Shown here: positions 13,196 to 13,221 of the stretch, piece after piece
Position numbering within the stretch: the stretch's first letter is position 1
How the letters are laid out: each line of letters opens with the position of its first letter
Assembly (NCBI GenBank): GCA_002412925.1
Contig: DHVZ01000091.1
Coordinates: forward strand, 1 to 13,221
Length of the DNA: 13,221 nucleotides
From: Anaerolineales bacterium UBA5195
Lineage (GTDB): Bacteria; Chloroflexota; Anaerolineae; Anaerolineales; Villigracilaceae
Direction: 5' to 3'
Program-made: the position numbers and the translations under genes
Notes under the pieces: model-generated
Database searches by the model: none
Told to the model about the DNA's origin: nothing
Seen by the model: only the letters and a program-made list of their open reading frames with translations

Positions 13196-13221
13196 AATGC
13201 AAAAACCGGAGCAAGGCGCAC

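Overview
The window looks like a chromosomal segment of an anaerobic or facultatively anaerobic bacterium, most plausibly a Chloroflexota (Anaerolineae-like) lineage. That placement is inferred from gene content and style: a four-subunit 2-oxoacid:ferredoxin oxidoreductase, a tungsten-type aldehyde:ferredoxin oxidoreductase, an unequal pair of M16 peptidases, an FmdB-type zinc ribbon with a serine-rich tail, GTG/TTG starts and hairpin-rich intergenic spacers. No rRNA, tRNA, CRISPR array, transposase or phage gene is visible.

Left part (1-4670): a possible partial minus-strand gene at the left edge diverges from a promoter that drives korDABC (185-3042), a ferredoxin-linked 2-oxoacid oxidoreductase in which every subunit is present with its cofactor motifs. 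The operon meets, tail to tail across a perfect 21-bp hairpin, an adrenodoxin-reductase-type ferredoxin-NADP+ reductase (3171-4496). Together they could interconvert 2-oxoacid oxidation, reduced ferredoxin and NADPH.

Middle part (4838-8715): a single-pass membrane protein with an exported beta-rich domain is followed, 3 nt later, by two M16 peptidase-like genes. The first keeps the zinc site but lacks the R/Y pair; the second keeps the R/Y pair but lacks the zinc site, as expected for an obligate heterodimer. A terminator closes this unit, and acpS follows from an extended -10 promoter so close to its ATG that the mRNA should be nearly leaderless.

Right part (8724-13221): an intergenic repeat of CACAAAG/CTTCGTG type abuts the 3' end of a divergent AOR-family gene (8802-10796, minus). 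Upstream of it is a hairpin-rich spacer of about 350 nt, then a two-gene minus-strand cassette: a small FtsK/EccC-like P-loop NTPase (11467-12240) and an 86-residue protein of unknown function (11197-11457). The cassette's -10 box is overlapped by a perfect 10+10-bp dyad that looks like an operator. An FmdB-family gene with a clear promoter and terminator, an intergenic hairpin and a small two-helix membrane protein end the window.

The two-gene NTPase cassette with its operator, and the M16 pair with its membrane partner, are the parts least explained by known systems. The remainder is recognisable ferredoxin-based metabolism and housekeeping.
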